A model generated the notes under the pieces. The model did no database searches and was not told where the DNA came from. It saw only the letters and a list, made by a program, of their open reading frames with translations. DNA of 64,000 nt, taken from NCBI RefSeq assembly GCF_002954265.1, contig NZ_PPSL01000003.1:930001-994000 (forward strand), given 5' to 3'. This stretch comes from Flavipsychrobacter stenotrophus (GTDB taxonomy: Bacteria > Bacteroidota > Bacteroidia > Chitinophagales > Chitinophagaceae). Both the position numbers and the translations under genes were made by a program. Shown one piece after another: positions 8,545-18,643 of this stretch (position 1 is the stretch's first letter; every line of letters starts with the position of its first letter).

Positions 8545-9081
8545 TTATTTCACATCATCGTTGACAGTTTTTCTATCCCTGTATTTTCCATGCTTTGGCT
8601 GTAGTTTGCCATTGCTTATGTGTGCAGAGTCAACTATCTGCCAAATAATTAGAAAAAGGTAGACATCTACGAATATCACAGCAAACAGGAGGCCGGCTGC
8701 GGGGCTCATTGCCATTGCTATGCCCATAAGTGCAATTAGTAAATATGGGCTAGCCAATCTTATCAGCCCCTGCGTGTAGTAGCCGAGATATATACGGTGC
8801 AGGCCCATTGCCACTGAGAGAAATGGTATGGCGCCTATCAAAGCTAAAAAACTTGCTTTACTCCGTTTTTTATATGTGGGTTGGCCGTTATTGCCTGCCC
8901 CGTTATGCCCTGTGGCCTTTTTACGTTGTGCAGGGCCCGGAGCTATTAATATTTCACCCCGGGCAACAATGGGAGTGTCTGCTATTAATTGTTTGCTTGT
9001 AAATAGAGGAAATGCAGCCTGTACATCGGTAGATAATATCATAGATATAAATAGGAGTATAGACAGGGTTCTTATTTTCAT
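8545..9081 (-). CDS. TM2 domain membrane protein
   Basis: 178 residues: a signal peptide (MKIRTLSILLFISMILSTDVQAAF), a 60-residue polar periplasmic stretch rich in Lys, Asn and Gly, then the TM2 domain. The domain shows KRSKASFLALIGAIPFLSVA, the conserved GLHRIYLGYYTQGLIRL turn and two or three further membrane helices (LLIALMGIAMAMSP, LFAVIFVDVYLFLIIWQIVD). TM2 proteins are of unknown biochemical role. The gene sits between the PagL-like gene and its truncated copy, on the same strand. Confidence 0.8.
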   Translation of the reverse strand: MKIRTLSILLFISMILSTDVQAAFPLFTSKQLIADTPIVARGEILIAPGPAQRKKATGHNGAGNNGQPTYKKRSKASFLALIGAIPFLSVAMGLHRIYLGYYTQGLIRLASPYLLIALMGIAMAMSPAAGLLFAVIFVDVYLFLIIWQIVDSAHISNGKLQPKHGKYRDRKTVNDDVK

Positions 9082-9136
9082 AGTAAAGAGAATTATTTAT
9101 TTGTGTGGGATAAAGATATTGTAATTAGATCACCCG

Positions 9137-9259
9137 CTAAGCAAACATGTTCATTCCCAGTCCATAGCCGGTCAGCTTGTCATTAGTCTGTGCCCCCGCA
9201 TAAAGTGGTGCATACAGTATGGCAAGCAATAAGCAGGTATGTGTTAAGAAGTGGCGCAT
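9137..9259 (-). pseudogene. Truncated duplicate of the PagL-like gene (first 40 codons)
   Basis: The minus strand reads MRHFLTHTCLLLAILYAPLY, then AGAQTNDKLTGYGLGMNMFA and a TAG stop. It matches the first 40 residues of the gene at 7321-8454 at about 34 positions. Beyond residue 40 similarity ends. The duplicate also retains the upstream promoter. It could be an expressed 40-residue exported peptide or, more likely, a decayed tandem copy now separated from the parent by the TM2 gene. Confidence 0.85.
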
Positions 9260-9266
9260 ATATGAA

Positions 9267-9297
9267 CAAAAGTAATGGTGTATGGATTAAAGACCAA
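9267..9297 (-). promoter_or_regulatory. Duplicated promoter of the truncated PagL-like copy
   Basis: TTG (9297-9295), 20 bases, TACTTTTG (9274-9267). The -7 element and its distance to the ATG match those of the parent gene. The -33 TTG lies at the same 20-base spacing in different surrounding sequence. Confidence 0.5.
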
Positions 9298-9299
9298 AT

Positions 9300-10025
9300 G
9301 AGTGTGAGTGATTTCCGCCAGTGGCGGTTTTTTGCGTTTCCGGCAGTTTTTTTTGATGCGTTTCCGGTGTATAGCCCAACAGGCAATCGTTTTACCGGTT
9401 TTCGAAAACCACCAGTTTCCGCAGTTTTCCGCAGTTTTTCCACCAGTTTCCGCCAATTTCTGCCGGTGGATTGCTCCTGAATTGGTGTTTTTCATGCGTG
9501 AACACCTGATCTAACAGATCAGCGGATAGACCTGATGTTCACTCGATGAAAAGGTTATTTTCGGTGCAATTTACAACCAGGATCTTTCACGGAAAAGGAC
9601 ATTAACAAAATGTGGATATCTTTTTGAACGAGGCATGTGCCGGTAAAAGGTAGCACGTTTCAAATCCTGATTCATTAAGTTTCACCCCAACCTGGTTCGG
9701 CGCAAAGCTAACCGTTGGTACTTTGCGTTAGTAGATGGTATTGTTGCATAGTTAGCACAAAACGAATACGTCCAGATACTAGATTGCTTCGTTCCTGCCA
9801 ATGACCAACTTGGGTGAGTTGCATACAACCCATGTCATCTGCAAAGGGCTTGGTGCCAGCAATTGTTCACTCACTATGACAAAAGGCGAGGGGGCAATGT
9901 CCGCGCAGTTGCGCTGGTAAAATAGCTTAGTATCAAGTGCGACAATTTGATTTGCACCCCAGTACAGGTGGTATTATCTACTAAATGAATAATATTATCT
10001 AACTTGGTGATCATTATTTGAGTTT
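9300..10025. other. Non-coding region with a Cys/Thr-codon-free, word-repeat segment
   Basis: No convincing gene. From 9314 to 9476 the DNA iterates words close to AGTTTCCGC (for example CAGTTTCCGCAG, TTTTCCGCAG, CCAGTTTCCGCC), like the repeats at 40372-40810. The minus strand of 9781-9805 resembles the start of an interspersed repeat (GTCATTGGCAGGAACGAAGC) seen in many bacterial genomes. TGTGGATAT at 9611-9619 is a single DnaA-box-like match. The rest shows nothing I can name. Confidence 0.5.
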
Positions 10026-10646
10026 ATGAAGCGCAGCTATAAAATAGCCCTGGTAGTTATCATTTCTGTTCTTTTACTTGGTGGTATTGCAGCGTACTAT
10101 CTCAATAAAAGCAGTTACAACCCCAATACGAAGTATACCCTTGGCCAGCCAGTAGATAGTCTTAATGGAGTGCTGGTCTACTACAATGGCATGGTAGGGC
10201 ATACCGATGGACGTAATACTGCCCCCGATGGTTACAACATAGGCATGAAGCATCAGTGCGTAGAGTTTGTAAAGCGTTATTATTACCAACGCCTTAACCA
10301 TAAAATGCCCGATGCGTTTGGCAACGCTAAAGACTTTTTTGATGTATTGCTTGCAGATAGTTCATTCAATGCAAAACGGGGATTGATGCAATTCATGAAT
10401 GGTAGCCGCTCAAAGCCACAAGCCGAAGACCTCCTGATATTTGATGGGCATGCCGGTAACTCGTACGGGCATGTAGCTATTATTGCAGCGGCTGACAGTA
10501 ACTCTATAATTATCATACAGCAGAACCCCGGCCCTTTTGCGTCATCAAGAGATACTTTTAAGTTGAAATATGCAACAGGCAAATGGATCATTGATAGAGA
10601 ACGGGTGTTGGGGTGGCTGAGAAAAGTGGACACGGTGAGTCACTAA
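10026..10646 (+). CDS. Membrane-anchored CHAP domain protein (amidase/endopeptidase type)
   Basis: 206 residues: short basic N-terminus, one membrane segment (residues 7-25, IALVVIISVLLLGGIAAYYL) and a periplasmic CHAP domain at about 55-200. CHAP enzymes cut peptidoglycan peptides or the related glutathionylspermidine amide. The catalytic Cys is in KHQCVEFVKRYYYQRL (Cys78) and the His in YGHVAIIAA (His149). The following IIIIQQNPGP provides the usual third position. The domain is complete. Two paralogous exported proteins follow at 81-base and 86-base gaps on the same strand. A role in wall remodelling is most likely. Confidence 0.82.
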   Translation: MKRSYKIALVVIISVLLLGGIAAYYLNKSSYNPNTKYTLGQPVDSLNGVLVYYNGMVGHTDGRNTAPDGYNIGMKHQCVEFVKRYYYQRLNHKMPDAFGNAKDFFDVLLADSSFNAKRGLMQFMNGSRSKPQAEDLLIFDGHAGNSYGHVAIIAAADSNSIIIIQQNPGPFASSRDTFKLKYATGKWIIDRERVLGWLRKVDTVSH

Positions 10647-10726
10647 ATACTTAAATAGTTTGAAGTTTCCATCGTATGGATACCTTGCATATTTATTAGG
10701 GTTCAAGAGTACATAACCATAGAACT

Positions 10727-11218
10727 ATGAAAACGTTGATCACTCTTTGCGCTTTTTTATTTTTTATACCCAATGCATATACCCAGGCAAAACCTATAGT
10801 GTGCATTTCTTTTCTCAATGAAAACTTTTGCTGCGACAAGCCGCCTATGGCTATTCATATTAAGCGTAGTAGTCAGCTATTAGATGATTCGTGTCGTTGT
10901 TTAGGGTGGGCCACCAATCAGCCTACCTATAGCGTTTCTGACAAAATGTTTACATGTATTGAGCATTTTGTGACTGCAAATATGGACACCATCTATCATA
11001 GAGCAGATCTCAGCCGCGGTGTCCCTTTTCAAATTGCTGTAAATATGTGGACTAAAGAACAGCTGTTGCGTTATTCGTTTTTGCAGAAAGGGGAAATTGG
11101 CCATTACTTCAACAAACTCAAACAAACTTTGCGCGCTGACAAAACTCTAACCGATAAAAAAGAGGTAAAAAAGATTGTGGATGCTATTGATGGAATTCCT
11201 TTTGTAAGGGATAGATAG
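10727..11218 (+). CDS. Exported protein of unknown function, paralogue A
   Basis: 163 residues with a signal peptide (MKTLITLCAFLFFIPNAYTQ). The mature protein has a CC pair (NENFCCDKPPMAIHI), a central VSDKMFTCIEHFV segment and a C-terminal helix (HYFNKLKQTLRADKTLTDKK) ending in AIDGIPFV. The next gene encodes a paralogue with the same order of motifs. I do not recognise the family. Confidence 0.75.
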   Translation: MKTLITLCAFLFFIPNAYTQAKPIVCISFLNENFCCDKPPMAIHIKRSSQLLDDSCRCLGWATNQPTYSVSDKMFTCIEHFVTANMDTIYHRADLSRGVPFQIAVNMWTKEQLLRYSFLQKGEIGHYFNKLKQTLRADKTLTDKKEVKKIVDAIDGIPFVRDR

Positions 11219-11304
11219 CGGTGTGGCTCTTAGTTAGGCTGAACTTCCTTTAATATCCTATAATTGCATATTGTTCGTGTATAGGAACACATAAACAGAA
11301 TACT

Positions 11305-11793
11305 ATGAAACGTTTCATCCCATTTTACATTTTATTGTTTTTCGCGGTCAATTCGTATAGCCAGACAGCACCCATTGCGCGCATTGTTTTTCAGCAACTG
11401 GAGCCATGCTGCGATAGACCTTTAGCTGCAGTTGTAATTAATCGATATGGTCTGCAAATAGATGACACAGTTGCTCTTACCGGATGGTGGGCCAAGAACG
11501 TGCGCGTTTGTACCGTATCGGACGAAATGTTTACATACATTGAAAGATATGTAAAAACCAGTATGGGTAAGAGCTATAGTTTGGATAAGTTAAATATGAG
11601 AGGCTACTTTAAAATTGAAGTAAGCATGAGAACAAAAGAAGAGACTTTATTTTATTCAGTGCTACTAAAAGATGAAGCGGTCATTTACTTTAATAAGCTT
11701 AAAAAGGCGTTAGCAGCGGATACCAATACGTTATCTAAAAGTGAGACCAAAATGATAACAGATGCAATTAATCGAATTCCATACGTTAATTAA
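11305..11793 (+). CDS. Exported protein of unknown function, paralogue B
   Basis: 162 residues with a signal peptide (MKRFIPFYILLFFAVNSYSQ). It shares with the preceding protein the CC pair (EPCCDRPLAAVVI), VSDEMFTYIERYV, the FNKLKKALAADTNTL helix and the end AINRIPYV. By eye about one third of positions are identical. This is a tandem duplication old enough to have diverged. Both upstream regions also share ATAxGxxACATAA-like sequence before the ATG, so the duplicated unit seems to include the leader. Confidence 0.75.
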   Translation: MKRFIPFYILLFFAVNSYSQTAPIARIVFQQLEPCCDRPLAAVVINRYGLQIDDTVALTGWWAKNVRVCTVSDEMFTYIERYVKTSMGKSYSLDKLNMRGYFKIEVSMRTKEETLFYSVLLKDEAVIYFNKLKKALAADTNTLSKSETKMITDAINRIPYVN

Positions 11794-11854
11794 GATAGCC
11801 TGCTATCTTAATTAACCTAAAAAATCCACCCTTTTCCCTCATTGTTTACCCTAA

Positions 11855-13240
<1,386 letters not shown>

Positions 13241-13262
13241 TCTATTGAATAACTAAGATTGA

Positions 13263-13293
13263 AAAGCGACGCACATTGTGCGTCGCTTTTTTT
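13263..13293 (+). terminator. Rho-independent terminator of eno
   Basis: AAGCGACGCAC, ATT loop, GTGCGTCGCTT: an 11-bp stem followed by a T run, 23 bases after the eno stop. Confidence 0.92.
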
Positions 13294-13637
13294 GTGCATT
13301 TATTGTTACGTCTTTACTGTTTTTCGAGCCCATCTCTGCAAAGTTATAGACAGTTTCCTATGCAGTTCGATAGCTAAAACATGCATTTCGTCACCCAAAA
13401 TCCGCTATCTATCAAAAAATTATGATTTTATTTCTTTGAGTGGTAAGTTCGTTTTAAGATGCATGTATTTAAAATCTATAGTATTCACCTCTAAACTTAT
13501 TCATTGGCAATAAACAAAAAAACATCTCTAAAGACTATTCACGCTTATAAAAGCGAACAACCTGTTCTATGTATCATCACCCGGATTCGATTTTATTTTG
13601 AAAACAACGTCTTTTACCCAAATCAACTTGAACTATC
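13294..13637. other. Intergenic region upstream of the Ig-repeat protein
   Basis: 344 bases without a supported gene. It is A/T rich near 13400-13540. I see no clear TAnnTTTG element, hairpin or repeat. Confidence 0.5.
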
Positions 13638-15911
13638 GTGAGAAAAATCGCAATTTTATTCCTTGTTTTTTTATCTGCTCATTTTTGTGCTTTGGCACAA
13701 ACGGTAACTATCAACAGTGTAACACCGAGCAGTAGTGACCCCTGTGGAACAGATTTGATTCCATCCGGATCGATCTATAACTTCTGCACCATTACTGGTT
13801 ATTCGTGGCTCCCAACCACAGGGTTATCTTGTGGTGCATGCGCAAACCCAACTGCCACTCCGGCTACTACAACCACTTATACGCTCACAATGAGCAGCTC
13901 AACTTGTGCGAGTACCTTTGCGACAATTACGATTTCACCGCTAGGTGCTCCTTCAGCAGGTACAATTTACGGACCAAGCACGGTTTGTAGCGGGGCAACA
14001 ATATCTCTTACCGAAACCTATTCAACCGGGACATGGAGCAGTAGTACACCTACAGTTGCAACAATTGACGGCTCAGGCGTTGTTTATGGTGTTTCTGTTG
14101 GAACCACTACAATAACCTATACAGTTTCCGGCAGCTGTGGTACAGCATTTACTACATATTCAGTAAACGTAGCCCCTGCTGCCAATCCTGGCAGTATATC
14201 CGGAAGTACAACTTTATGTGCTGGAGCTTCCACTACTCTGTCGGAAACTGTTTCCGGAGGTACATGGAGCAGTAGCAATACAGGTGTAGCAACGATAGAT
14301 GCATCAGGCAATTTATGGGGCGTATCAACCGGATCTGCAACAATAAGCTACGCCGTTACCAATAGTTGCGGAACTGCTTATGCATTTTATAACATTACAG
14401 TAACAGGTCCACCTTCTGTCGCATCTATTACGGGTTCTGCAACAGCATGCTTGGGGACACTAACTACACTCAGCGACGCTACACCTTCAGGTGCCTGGAG
14501 CAGTAGTAACACAGCAATAGCAACCGTTGACGCGTCTGGTGGTGTTATTGGGGTAACTATTGGTTCCGTTACTATAACCTATGCGGTGAGTAATAGTTGC
14601 GGCACTTCATATGCTACATATGGGATGTCAGTTATTGCTGCTCCATCTTCAGCCAGCGCGGCTGCTTCACCTAATCCCCTTTGCTCAGGCAGTTCACTTT
14701 CATTAACGGGCAGTGCTGCAGGTGCGACCAGTTACTCATGGTCAGGCCCTAACAGTTACAGTGCGGCCGTGCAGAATCCTACGTCGTTTACGGTAAATGC
14801 TCTTTCTGCGGGAGTATATACTTTTACGGCGACAAATGCCTGCGGTAGCGCTTCTGCAACTGCAACTGTCACTGTTGTGACTACACCTACAGTGAGTGCT
14901 ATATCAGGTACAACACCGTTTTGTAAAGGAGCAATGCCTGTTACATTTACATGCGGCCCCACAGGCGGTAGCTGGAGTATTGCGTCGCCATCTAATAGGC
15001 TTACTATTTCCAGCTCCGGAGTCGTTACTGCCGGAGTAGGGGGAAATGCCAGCCCCTCAAGCGCCGTTATAACATATAGCATCACTAACATGTGCGGAAG
15101 TGCAAGCACAACATTAAGCATATATGCTAAAGGGTTTGCCACTATGGGAGGGACAGGATATGTGTGTGTAGGCGGTCAAATTACAATATCGGGTTCTCCT
15201 TCAGGAGGAACATGGAGTTATGCAGATGCGACTCACTTTACTGCTTCGGGTGCAGTGCCTAGCAATGTCGTGACCGCAGTATCTACAGGAGGCGCTCCGG
15301 GTGTATACTATGCGGCACCTGATAATTCAGATTATTGCTCAACACCTCTTGTAGGGCCCAGAACGCTCTTTATTAGTAATGGCACCGCCTATATTAGTGG
15401 GCCTTCTTCTGTTCAAGCAACAAACAATATACCCCTTACAGGAAGTACCTCTCTCGGAGGCGCAAGTAATACAGGCACATGGAGTAGTAGCAATACGGCT
15501 ATTGCGACAGTAATTACGCCCGGTGCGACAACAAGTGTTTATGGTGTATCTGTCGGGTCGGTCACAATTATGTACACTGGTGGCGCAGCATGTCCTGTAA
15601 CAACTACAAAAAATATAACTGTTGTATGCCCTACTTGTAAGCCTGCACGTGAGTCCGGCGCAATTACTAAGTCCGATGATGATCTGCAAATATATCCTAA
15701 CCCCACAAATGGCGAGTTGACAGTGCAAATACCTGATGGTGTTATAGCTACTGCAATAACGATCACCGATGTTACAGGGAAAGTTATAATTACAAAGATA
15801 GATGCTGAAAACGAGTTTAAGTTTGATTTTAGCCGTTATCCTACTGGCGTATACCTTATAAAGGTTGATGCCGGTGACCGTAAATACACGGGAAAGATCA
15901 TTCGCAATTAA
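13638..15911 (+). CDS. Secreted Ig-like (BIG2) repeat protein with type A T9SS sorting domain
   Basis: 757 residues, GTG start. A signal peptide (IAILFLVFLSAHFCALAQ) is followed by a region with LSCGACANPTATPATTTTYT. Repeated bacterial Ig-like domains then run from about 100 to 340, each carrying GTWSSSNTxVATIDASG, a GVSxGxxTITYxV strand and SCGTAY, with a further copy at about 610-660. A Ser/Ala-rich Ig segment (ATSYSWSGPNSYSAAVQN) lies between. Residues 680-757 are a Por-type sorting domain: LQIYPNPTNGELTVQIPDG, ITDVTGKVI, YPTGVYLIKVDAGDRKYTGK. The protein is therefore sent across the outer membrane by the type IX system and attached or released. It is very rich in Thr, Ser and Gly. An adhesin or matrix role is plausible; the ligand is unknown. 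Confidence 0.88.
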   Translation: MRKIAILFLVFLSAHFCALAQTVTINSVTPSSSDPCGTDLIPSGSIYNFCTITGYSWLPTTGLSCGACANPTATPATTTTYTLTMSSSTCASTFATITISPLGAPSAGTIYGPSTVCSGATISLTETYSTGTWSSSTPTVATIDGSGVVYGVSVGTTTITYTVSGSCGTAFTTYSVNVAPAANPGSISGSTTLCAGASTTLSETVSGGTWSSSNTGVATIDASGNLWGVSTGSATISYAVTNSCGTAYAFYNITVTGPPSVASITGSATACLGTLTTLSDATPSGAWSSSNTAIATVDASGGVIGVTIGSVTITYAVSNSCGTSYATYGMSVIAAPSSASAAASPNPLCSGSSLSLTGSAAGATSYSWSGPNSYSAAVQNPTSFTVNALSAGVYTFTATNACGSASATATVTVVTTPTVSAISGTTPFCKGAMPVTFTCGPTGGSWSIASPSNRLTISSSGVVTAGVGGNASPSSAVITYSITNMCGSASTTLSIYAKGFATMGGTGYVCVGGQITISGSPSGGTWSYADATHFTASGAVPSNVVTAVSTGGAPGVYYAAPDNSDYCSTPLVGPRTLFISNGTAYISGPSSVQATNNIPLTGSTSLGGASNTGTWSSSNTAIATVITPGATTSVYGVSVGSVTIMYTGGAACPVTTTKNITVVCPTCKPARESGAITKSDDDLQIYPNPTNGELTVQIPDGVIATAITITDVTGKVIITKIDAENEFKFDFSRYPTGVYLIKVDAGDRKYTGKIIRN

Positions 15912-15932
15912 AATATTGCTTGTTGAAATTTT

Positions 15933-15969
15933 ATAAGCTGTCCCGGTCATTCAATCCGGGGCAGCTTAT
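15933..15969 (+). terminator. Hairpin after the Ig-repeat gene
   Basis: ATAAGCTG-T-CCCGG pairs with CCGGG-G-CAGCTTAT (13 bp with one internal mismatch, 9-nt loop). There is no clean T run directly after, so it may act as an mRNA end stabiliser as much as a terminator. Confidence 0.6.
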
Positions 15970-16006
15970 ATGAATCAGGGAAATATTTTTTCTGATTTTC
16001 AAACCT

Positions 16007-16014
16007 TATCTTTG
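16007..16014 (+). promoter_or_regulatory. Bacteroidota -7 promoter element before divIC
   Basis: TATCTTTG matches TAnnTTTG, 20 bases before the ATG. No TTG is at the -33 distance. Confidence 0.45.
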
Positions 16015-16034
16015 TAGAGAACCTCCCATAGTTT

Positions 16035-16343
16035 ATGAAGAAGGAATTTTTTAAGAAGGTTTTAAAGGTAGTAGCCAATAAGTACTTCATTACAGCATTT
16101 TTGTTTGTTATGTGGAGCATGTTTTTCGATCAGAATGATTGGTTGACACTCAGGCAAAAACAAAAGGAACTGGACGGTCTGAAAGGCAACATAGCGTATC
16201 TCAATAAAGAGATCAGCATTATGCAGGCGGAGAGAGATGGCTTACTTACCGACAGGCAGAAGATGGAACAATACGCAAGGGAAAACTACCGCATGAAGCA
16301 TGACAATGAGGATGTGTATGTGATAGATACAGACAGCAAGTAA
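16035..16343 (+). CDS. Septum formation initiator family protein (DivIC/FtsB type)
   Basis: 102 residues. It has a basic N-terminus (MKKEFFKKVLKVVANKY), one membrane helix (FITAFLFVMWSMFF, about 19-32) and a periplasmic coiled coil (QKQKELDGLKGNIAYLNKEI, continuing to about residue 85). The family motif YARENYRMKHDNEDVYVI is near the C-terminus. Such bitopic proteins form the FtsB/FtsL part of the divisome. The gene is flanked by a promoter element and a terminator and appears to be a single transcription unit. Confidence 0.87.
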   Translation: MKKEFFKKVLKVVANKYFITAFLFVMWSMFFDQNDWLTLRQKQKELDGLKGNIAYLNKEISIMQAERDGLLTDRQKMEQYARENYRMKHDNEDVYVIDTDSK

Positions 16344-16363
16344 TCACAATTAGAATATTATAG

Positions 16364-16393
16364 AGCCATATCGCCCAGCGGTATGGCTTTTTT
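16364..16393 (+). terminator. Rho-independent terminator of divIC
   Basis: AGCCATA and TATGGCT form a 7-bp stem with an 11-nt loop followed by TTTTTT, 20 bases after the stop. Confidence 0.8.
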
Positions 16394-16460
16394 AATGCAT
16401 TTTATATTTTAACAGCAGCATTTTCATTTGCATTTGTAAAAACACCGAAATTTGTAAGGC

Positions 16461-18491
16461 ATGAAGTTTAAAATACAATCCCCGTACCAGCCCGCAGGAG
16501 ATCAGCCGCAAGCCATCAAGCAATTGGTGGAAGGGTTGAATGATGGTGAGAAATTCCAGACATTACTGGGTGTTACCGGGTCGGGTAAAACCTTTACCAT
16601 TGCCAATGTAGTGCAGCAGGTGGACAGGCCTACACTGGTACTCACCCACAACAAAACGCTTGTGGCGCAGTTGTATGGTGAGTTTCGGCAGTTCTTCCCC
16701 GATAACGCTGTTGAGTATTTTGTTTCTTATTACGACTATTATCAGCCCGAGGCATATATGCCAACATCGGGTACTTACATAGAGAAAGACCTTTCCATTA
16801 ATGAAGAGCTGGAGAAGCTGCGATTGAGGGCTACTTCAAGCCTGTTAAGCGGCCGTAGAGATATCATTGTGGTTGCCTCTGTTTCGTGCATATATGGTAT
16901 TGGTAACCCTACCGAGTATGCCAATAGCATTATCCGCTTCAAAACCGGCGATAGTATAGGCAGAAATGCCTTCCTGCATCAGTTGGTCAATTCATTGTAC
17001 AATCGCAGCCAAGGCGAGTTTGCCAGAGGGACATTCAGGGTAAACGGTGATACCGTTGATGTCAATCTGCCTTATGTTGACTATGGTTATCGCATTACCT
17101 TCTTTGGTGATGAAGTGGAAGAGATAGAGAGCTTTGAAACAGATACCGGCAAGCGCATCCTGACTATGGAGAACGCCGCTATCTTCCCTGCTAATCTATA
17201 CATAGCACCAAAGGAACAGATGGCCAACATTGTCTTTGAGATACAAGATGAGATGAATGCGCAGATTGATTATTTCAAGGCCAATGGCAAGCACATAGAA
17301 GCACAGCGTATAAAGGAGCGCGTTACTTACGATCTGGAGATGATGCAGGAGCTGGGGTATTGCAGCGGCATTGAGAACTATTCCCGTTTCCTTGATCGCC
17401 GCCGCCCTGGCACACGGCCGTTCTGCCTTATAGATTATTTCCCCGATGATTTTCTACTGGTCATAGATGAGAGTCACGCTACCATACCACAGATAAGTGG
17501 TATGTATGGGGGCGACCGCTCCAGAAAGATAACACTGGTCGACTATGGCTTCCGCCTCCCGTCGGCGCTCGATAACAGGCCACTCAATTTTTATGAATTT
17601 GAGTCCCTGCTCAACCAGGTCATATATGTGAGTGCCACACCCGGCAAGTTTGAATTAGAGCAGTGTGGTGGGGTGGTTACAGAACAGATCGTAAGGCCTA
17701 CCGGGCTGCTGGATCCGCCGATTGAGATCCGCCCAAGTATCAATCAGGTAGATGATCTGCTTGATGAAATAGAAAAGCGGGTTACTAAAGGTGATCGCGT
17801 ATTGGTGACCACGCTTACCAAGCGCATGGCAGAGGAACTGAATAAATACCTTAAGCGCATCAACATCAAATCAAAGTACATCCACTCTGAAGTAGACACG
17901 TTGGAACGCGTAGAGATACTGAGAGATCTGCGCCTTGGTATAATCAATGTACTAGTGGGTGTGAACCTTTTGCGCGAAGGACTTGATCTTCCCGAAGTGT
18001 CGCTGATGGCTATTCTTGATGCCGATAAAGAGGGTTTCCTGAGAGATGAACGTTCACTGATACAGATGGCAGGCCGTGCGGCACGTAATGTTGACGGATT
18101 GGTTATTTTCTATGCAGATAAGATCACAGATAGTATGCAGCGTACTATCGACGAGACCAGTCGCCGTAGAGATAAGCAGATACAAAACAACATAGAAAAG
18201 GGCATTACCCCTACAACGGTAAAGAAGTCGATACAGGAGATAATGGGGCAGACATCGGTGCTCGAAATAAAGGGCTATGATGAAAACAACAAGTATGCGA
18301 TAGCAGATGAATTGATAAGTATTGCGGCTGAAGAAGAAGTAGAGTATAAAACGGCAGCGCAGCTGGATAAGCAGATAGGTAAGATCAAGAAAGAAATGGA
18401 AAAGGCCGCTAAGGAACTCGACTTCATGGAAGCTGCCCGTCTCCGCGATCTGTTATTCAAATTGCAAAAGGAAAAGGAAGGAATGAAGTGA
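16461..18491 (+). CDS. uvrB: Excinuclease ABC subunit B
   Basis: 676 residues, full length. Damage-verifying subunit of nucleotide excision repair; it receives DNA from UvrA and recruits UvrC. It has Walker A GVTGSGKT (37-44) and the damage-probing beta-hairpin in YYDYYQPEAYMPTSGTYIEK. Helicase motifs include IDESHATIPQ, SLMAILDADKEGFLR and QMAGRAARNVDG. A C-terminal UVR motif (LRDLLFKLQKEKEGM, UvrC contact) closes the protein. It converges with the PKD-domain gene, and a nested hairpin lies between them. Confidence 0.98.
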   Translation: MKFKIQSPYQPAGDQPQAIKQLVEGLNDGEKFQTLLGVTGSGKTFTIANVVQQVDRPTLVLTHNKTLVAQLYGEFRQFFPDNAVEYFVSYYDYYQPEAYMPTSGTYIEKDLSINEELEKLRLRATSSLLSGRRDIIVVASVSCIYGIGNPTEYANSIIRFKTGDSIGRNAFLHQLVNSLYNRSQGEFARGTFRVNGDTVDVNLPYVDYGYRITFFGDEVEEIESFETDTGKRILTMENAAIFPANLYIAPKEQMANIVFEIQDEMNAQIDYFKANGKHIEAQRIKERVTYDLEMMQELGYCSGIENYSRFLDRRRPGTRPFCLIDYFPDDFLLVIDESHATIPQISGMYGGDRSRKITLVDYGFRLPSALDNRPLNFYEFESLLNQVIYVSATPGKFELEQCGGVVTEQIVRPTGLLDPPIEIRPSINQVDDLLDEIEKRVTKGDRVLVTTLTKRMAEELNKYLKRINIKSKYIHSEVDTLERVEILRDLRLGIINVLVGVNLLREGLDLPEVSLMAILDADKEGFLRDERSLIQMAGRAARNVDGLVIFYADKITDSMQRTIDETSRRRDKQIQNNIEKGITPTTVKKSIQEIMGQTSVLEIKGYDENNKYAIADELISIAAEEEVEYKTAAQLDKQIGKIKKEMEKAAKELDFMEAARLRDLLFKLQKEKEGMK

Positions 18492-18503
18492 ACCGTTGAA
18501 GGG

Positions 18504-18622
18504 TTAATAAGGTAATAAGTTAAAAAGTTAATAGGGCATGATACACGAAATGGCCACGCCAATAAAAGAGGGGCTGTCTCGTATTTTTGAGACAGCCCCT
18601 CTTTAACTTATTACCTTATTAA
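18504..18622. repeat. 20-bp inverted repeat enclosing the uvrB terminator
   Basis: TTAATAAGGTAATAAGTTAA at 18504-18523 is exactly complementary to TTAACTTATTACCTTATTAA at 18603-18622. The left arm continues with the related words TTAAAAAGTTAATAGG, and the right with TCTGTTAACTAATTAACCC. The terminator stem sits inside the loop. Confidence 0.85.
18565..18604. terminator. Bidirectional terminator between uvrB and the PKD-domain gene
   Basis: A 16-bp perfect stem, AAAGAGGGGCTGTCTC with GAGACAGCCCCTCTTT, and an 8-nt loop. A/T runs on both sides allow it to serve both convergent genes. Confidence 0.9.
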
Positions 18623-18643
18623 TCTGTTAACTAATTAACCCAA

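Noticed and set aside
9314-9476. Repeated CAGTTTCCGC words as a possible CRISPR array
   Set aside because: Units are irregular in length and have no unique spacers of constant size; no cas genes in the window.
15339-15950. Antisense reading frame across the end of the Ig-repeat gene
   Set aside because: It covers the type A sorting domain, which is well recognised on the plus strand; the antisense translation is Cys- and Tyr-rich noise.
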